Source: VXYL01 sp965243095
GTDB lineage: Bacteria; Pseudomonadota; Gammaproteobacteria; Pseudomonadales; Azotimanducaceae
Length of the DNA stretch: 64,000 nucleotides
Assembly: GCA_965243095.1 (NCBI GenBank)
Contig: OZ251530.1
Coordinates: 4,402,001-4,466,000, forward strand
Reading direction: 5' to 3'
Positions 61,512-64,000 of this stretch are shown piece by piece. Every line of letters begins with the position of its first letter. Position 1 is the stretch's first letter. The notes under the pieces were generated by a model. It saw only the letters and a list, made by a program, of their open reading frames with translations, was not told the DNA's origin and made no database searches. A program made the translations under genes and the position numbers.

Positions 61512-64000
61512 TTACGGCCTTGCGGTTGCGGAGAGATTGGAGAGGTGGCCCGCGGGGCTCTCCATCAGGCTCATGACGGTGAGCGGGTTGTCGAACCCCA
61601 CCGTCAGGCGCCATTTGCCGTCGCCATCGCCTAGCGCGCCTGCCAAGCCCACGGCGCCACGCTCGAGTTGGGCGGCGGTGAGTGTCTGCGCTTCGCCCGC
61701 GGGCACGGTGATGGTTACCGGTTCGGCCGTGGCGCCGGCGTCGTCCACGCCCGTGATCGTGGCCGTTGCCGGCTCCTCGCCGTTGTTCGCCAAGCGCAGG
61801 AGGCTTCGCGGGCCGTCGTCCGACGCCCCGTTGAACACGGCCACCCGCGCAGCGCCGTCCGCGGCCGGGGCAACCTCGTGCAGGCTTGTCACGAAGCCGT
61901 CCGCGTGGCGCGCGTAGGCGGCCGCGGCTAGCGCGAGGTCGCTGCGGAGCTGCAGGCGCCATGCGCCGCGTGTCGGAACTCCGATGCCGGCGGACAAGCC
62001 CTTCGCGGCGTTGCCGTTCTCCAAGTCCTTCGAGTTGAAGTGAACCGTCGCCCGCGCCGCAAGGCGCAATCGGACAGGGCCGGCGCGCCCGCCGGCGTCG
62101 TCCACGGCGTCGATGTCCACCCAGCCTTCCTCGGCGGTCAGGTTCGCCACGCGCGCGAAACCCGTGCGGCCGGCCACATTCGATGACGCCGGGAAAAGCG
62201 GCAGCCGCAGCACGCCGTCCCCATTAGCCCGAACCGGCGGCGACGAGAGGTTGGCGAGGTGCCCGGACGGGCTCTCCAGCCACGACGACGCCGACAGCGG
62301 CCACGGCGCGCTCACGCGCAGACGCCACTTTCCCGCGCCGTTGCCGAGACCCGCGCCGGCGGCGCCCCGCGAGCGCTCCAATTGCCACGCCGTCAAGATC
62401 AGCGACGCGCTCCCCGGTGCCGCGAAGCCGGGTGCCAAGCGCCCGCGCCCGGCGTCGTCCACGCCCCAAACGGACATGTTCGCGGCCGCGGTGCCCGGGT
62501 TGAACACCCGCAGCAAACTCCGTTGGGCGCGGTTGCTCGCCGGGTTGAAGAAGAACGCCGAGAGCGTGTCGCCATCATGTGCGAGCTCGGCGTGTGCCGC
62601 GGTGAGGAACCCGTCCGGCGTACGGACGTACGCCAGAACCTCGATGTCCAGCACCGACCACAACAGCAGCCGCCAACTGCCCCGCGTCGGCCGCCCAACG
62701 CCTTCCGCCAACCCTAGCGCGGCGTTGCCGTTCTCCAAGTCCGCCGAGTCGAACTGCGCCGCCGCGCCGGCGGCCAGCGCAAGGCGCACCGGCCCGAACG
62801 TCTGGCCGGCCTCGTCCACCGCTTCCACGAGCACCATGCCGGCCGCGTCCGAACGGTTCAGTACGCGCACCACGCCGCTCCGCGACGCATCCGCCGCTGA
62901 CGGGAACAACGGCACTGGCCAGCCGAACACCACGGTCGCGCCCGTTTCGCGTAGCGCCGGAATCTGCCTCCGCAGCGCCGCGGCGCGCAACGGATTGCCG
63001 CGCAGCCCGAGGGCACCACCGTCCGCAAGCCCGCCATGCCCGACCAGCGCCGACACGTCCGCCACGCGGTTCCAGCCCAAACGCAGCCGCGACAGCTCCG
63101 GCAGGGCGGCCAGCTGCGAGGCGTTCGCGATTTGGTTGCGCGACAGGTCCAGGCGCGTCAGCCGGAGCAACCCGGACAGGGCCGAGACCTCTGCCACCAT
63201 GTTGCCCGACAGCCACAACCGCCGCAGCTCCGACAGCCCCGCCAACGGCGAGATGTCCGCGATGCGGTTGTCGCCCAGATGCAAATAGGTCAGCGAACGC
63301 AGTTCCGCCAGCGCCGAGACATCCGCGAGCGCGTTGCCGTCCAGCCACAACTGTTCCAGCGACGACAGCCCGGACAGCGCCGAGATGTTCGATATGCCGT
63401 TGCCGGAGAGCGTCAGCGCCCGCAGCCCGGCCAGCCCCGAAAGCGGCGACAGGTCGCGCAACCGGTTGCCGCCCAGCAGCAGCGTTTGCAAATTGGAAAG
63501 CCGCGCCAGCTCCGCCACGTCCGTGAGCGCATTGTCCGACAGATCGAGATACTCCAACCGCGTCGCCGCCTGCAAACCTTGCAGCGACGAAATCCCGGCA
63601 CCGTCCGCGGTCAGCGACTCCAGCGTGAGCATTTCCTCCAACGTCAGCGGCGCCCCGACCGCCTTGCCCAACGCCCGCTCCACAGCCGCCCGCAACCCCG
63701 GGTCCCAGCGCACGGCGTCGAGCTCGGCGGGGTTCGTGATGTCGCCAACTCCATCGTCATCGTCCTCATCGGATTGCCCCAGGCCCATGCCTTCCACCAC
63801 GAGGCGCAGCGCCGTGCCGTCCCCGATGGCCGCGCAGTGGTTCGAGTCCGCGGTGGTGTTCCAGCGCTTGGGATGGCCGTTGGCGGAGGTGATGCTGTTG
63901 AACACGCGCATCGCGTCCCCCATCGCCCAGCGGTGGTCGCCGTCGCTGCCCCAGAGGTCCATCTGAAAGTCGATGGGGTGGTCGAAGTCCCAATCGCCGG
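61512..64000 (-). CDS. Leucine-rich-repeat surface protein (N-terminus beyond window)
   Basis: The frame is open to the right edge, with no start seen (828 codons visible). The visible N-terminal part ends in an acidic Asp-rich stretch and a helical cap (TNPAELDAVRWDPGLRAAVE). From about 63575 to 63030 run some eight 21-22-residue repeats of the SDS22/internalin type (LEYLDLSDNALTDVAELARL, LTYLHLGDNRIADISPLAGL). From about 62950 to the stop at 61512 four modules of about 118 residues repeat: the first and third share ADLENGNAA-like and WRL blocks, the second and fourth AQLERG-like and GKWRL...ESPSGHL blocks. Secretion cannot be judged without the start. Confidence 0.8.
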   Translation of the reverse strand, partial: GDWDFDHPIDFQMDLWGSDGDHRWAMGDAMRVFNSITSANGHPKRWNTTADSNHCAAIGDGTALRLVVEGMGLGQSDEDDDDGVGDITNPAELDAVRWDPGLRAAVERALGKAVGAPLTLEEMLTLESLTADGAGISSLQGLQAATRLEYLDLSDNALTDVAELARLSNLQTLLLGGNRLRDLSPLSGLAGLRALTLSGNGISNISALSGLSSLEQLWLDGNALADVSALAELRSLTYLHLGDNRIADISPLAGLSELRRLWLSGNMVAEVSALSGLLRLTRLDLSRNQIANASQLAALPELSRLRLGWNRVADVSALVGHGGLADGGALGLRGNPLRAAALRRQIPALRETGATVVFGWPVPLFPSAADASRSGVVRVLNRSDAAGMVLVEAVDEAGQTFGPVRLALAAGAAAQFDSADLENGNAALGLAEGVGRPTRGSWRLLLWSVLDIEVLAYVRTPDGFLTAAHAELAHDGDTLSAFFFNPASNRAQRSLLRVFNPGTAAANMSVWGVDDAGRGRLAPGFAAPGSASLILTAWQLERSRGAAGAGLGNGAGKWRLRVSAPWPLSASSWLESPSGHLANLSSPPVRANGDGVLRLPLFPASSNVAGRTGFARVANLTAEEGWVDIDAVDDAGGRAGPVRLRLAARATVHFNSKDLENGNAAKGLSAGIGVPTRGAWRLQLRSDLALAAAAYARHADGFVTSLHEVAPAADGAARVAVFNGASDDGPRSLLRLANNGEEPATATITGVDDAGATAEPVTITVPAGEAQTLTAAQLERGAVGLAGALGDGDGKWRLTVGFDNPLTVMSLMESPAGHLSNLSATARP

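Overview
The window is chromosomal DNA of a high-GC (about two-thirds G+C by eye) Gram-negative bacterium. A gammaproteobacterium or close relative is the best guess. NuoG is the long 907-residue form, the order rplY-pth-ychF behind tRNA-Gln follows the usual gamma/betaproteobacterial order, and there are a TonB-dependent receptor, UbiA and IlvIHC. No rRNA genes, CRISPR array or complete transposase gene were seen. Both ends cut through a minus-strand gene: a pre-peptidase-like secreted protein on the left and a leucine-rich-repeat protein on the right.

Layout. 1-2127: a secreted protein fragment, a membrane/coiled-coil protein and a gene-free stretch with a 21-nt G run and a MITE-like hairpin element. 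2128-6275: a compact defence-like island. A minus-strand operon encodes a ubiquitin-like protein, an E2-like protein, a JAB-E1 fusion and a SDH/ClpP-type serine protease, with a divergent XRE regulator-ImmA/IrrE peptidase pair. 6321-8282: a frameshifted AbrB antitoxin read through by truA, then arsC fused behind a DUF222 fragment. 8776-19561: nuoG-H-I-J-K-L-M-N followed by an exonuclease III gene; nuoA-F are not here.

19619-27889 is the most unusual stretch. A large secreted RHS-repeat protein ends in an M15 peptidoglycan-peptidase domain and is followed at 4 nt by a small exported protein that fits a periplasmic immunity protein. A second copy of the 3' half of nuoN plus the exonuclease gene lies on its other side, followed by two more paralogues of the small protein. 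One of these still has the last codons of a lost toxin in front of it. The duplicated exonuclease is interrupted by a 1.57-kb insert that carries a Mu gpF-like head gene with a C-terminal nuclease-like domain.

27937-33811: a retropepsin-like protease and a surface-polysaccharide cluster (SDR epimerase, WecA-type transferase, PglF/WbpM-type dehydratase), with a Rieske oxygenase attached. 33843-40415: a coupled pair of unrecognised genes (the first with a receiver-like domain) convergent with a 1581-residue single-chain restriction-modification enzyme. 40579-43455: ubiA and two more sugar genes. 43588-47738: ilvI-ilvH-ilvC and larB. 47826-53114: an AAA ATPase, ychF-pth-rplY-tRNA-Gln and an exported protein. 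53162-64000: a phytase-TonB receptor operon, a methyltransferase, an SMC-like ATPase and the LRR protein.

Several genes show single-base frame breaks (near 2850, 6430 and 23172). These could be true decay or assembly errors, and read-level checking would decide. A family of short hairpin repeats (1917, 8478, 28683, 41475) sits in gene borders.
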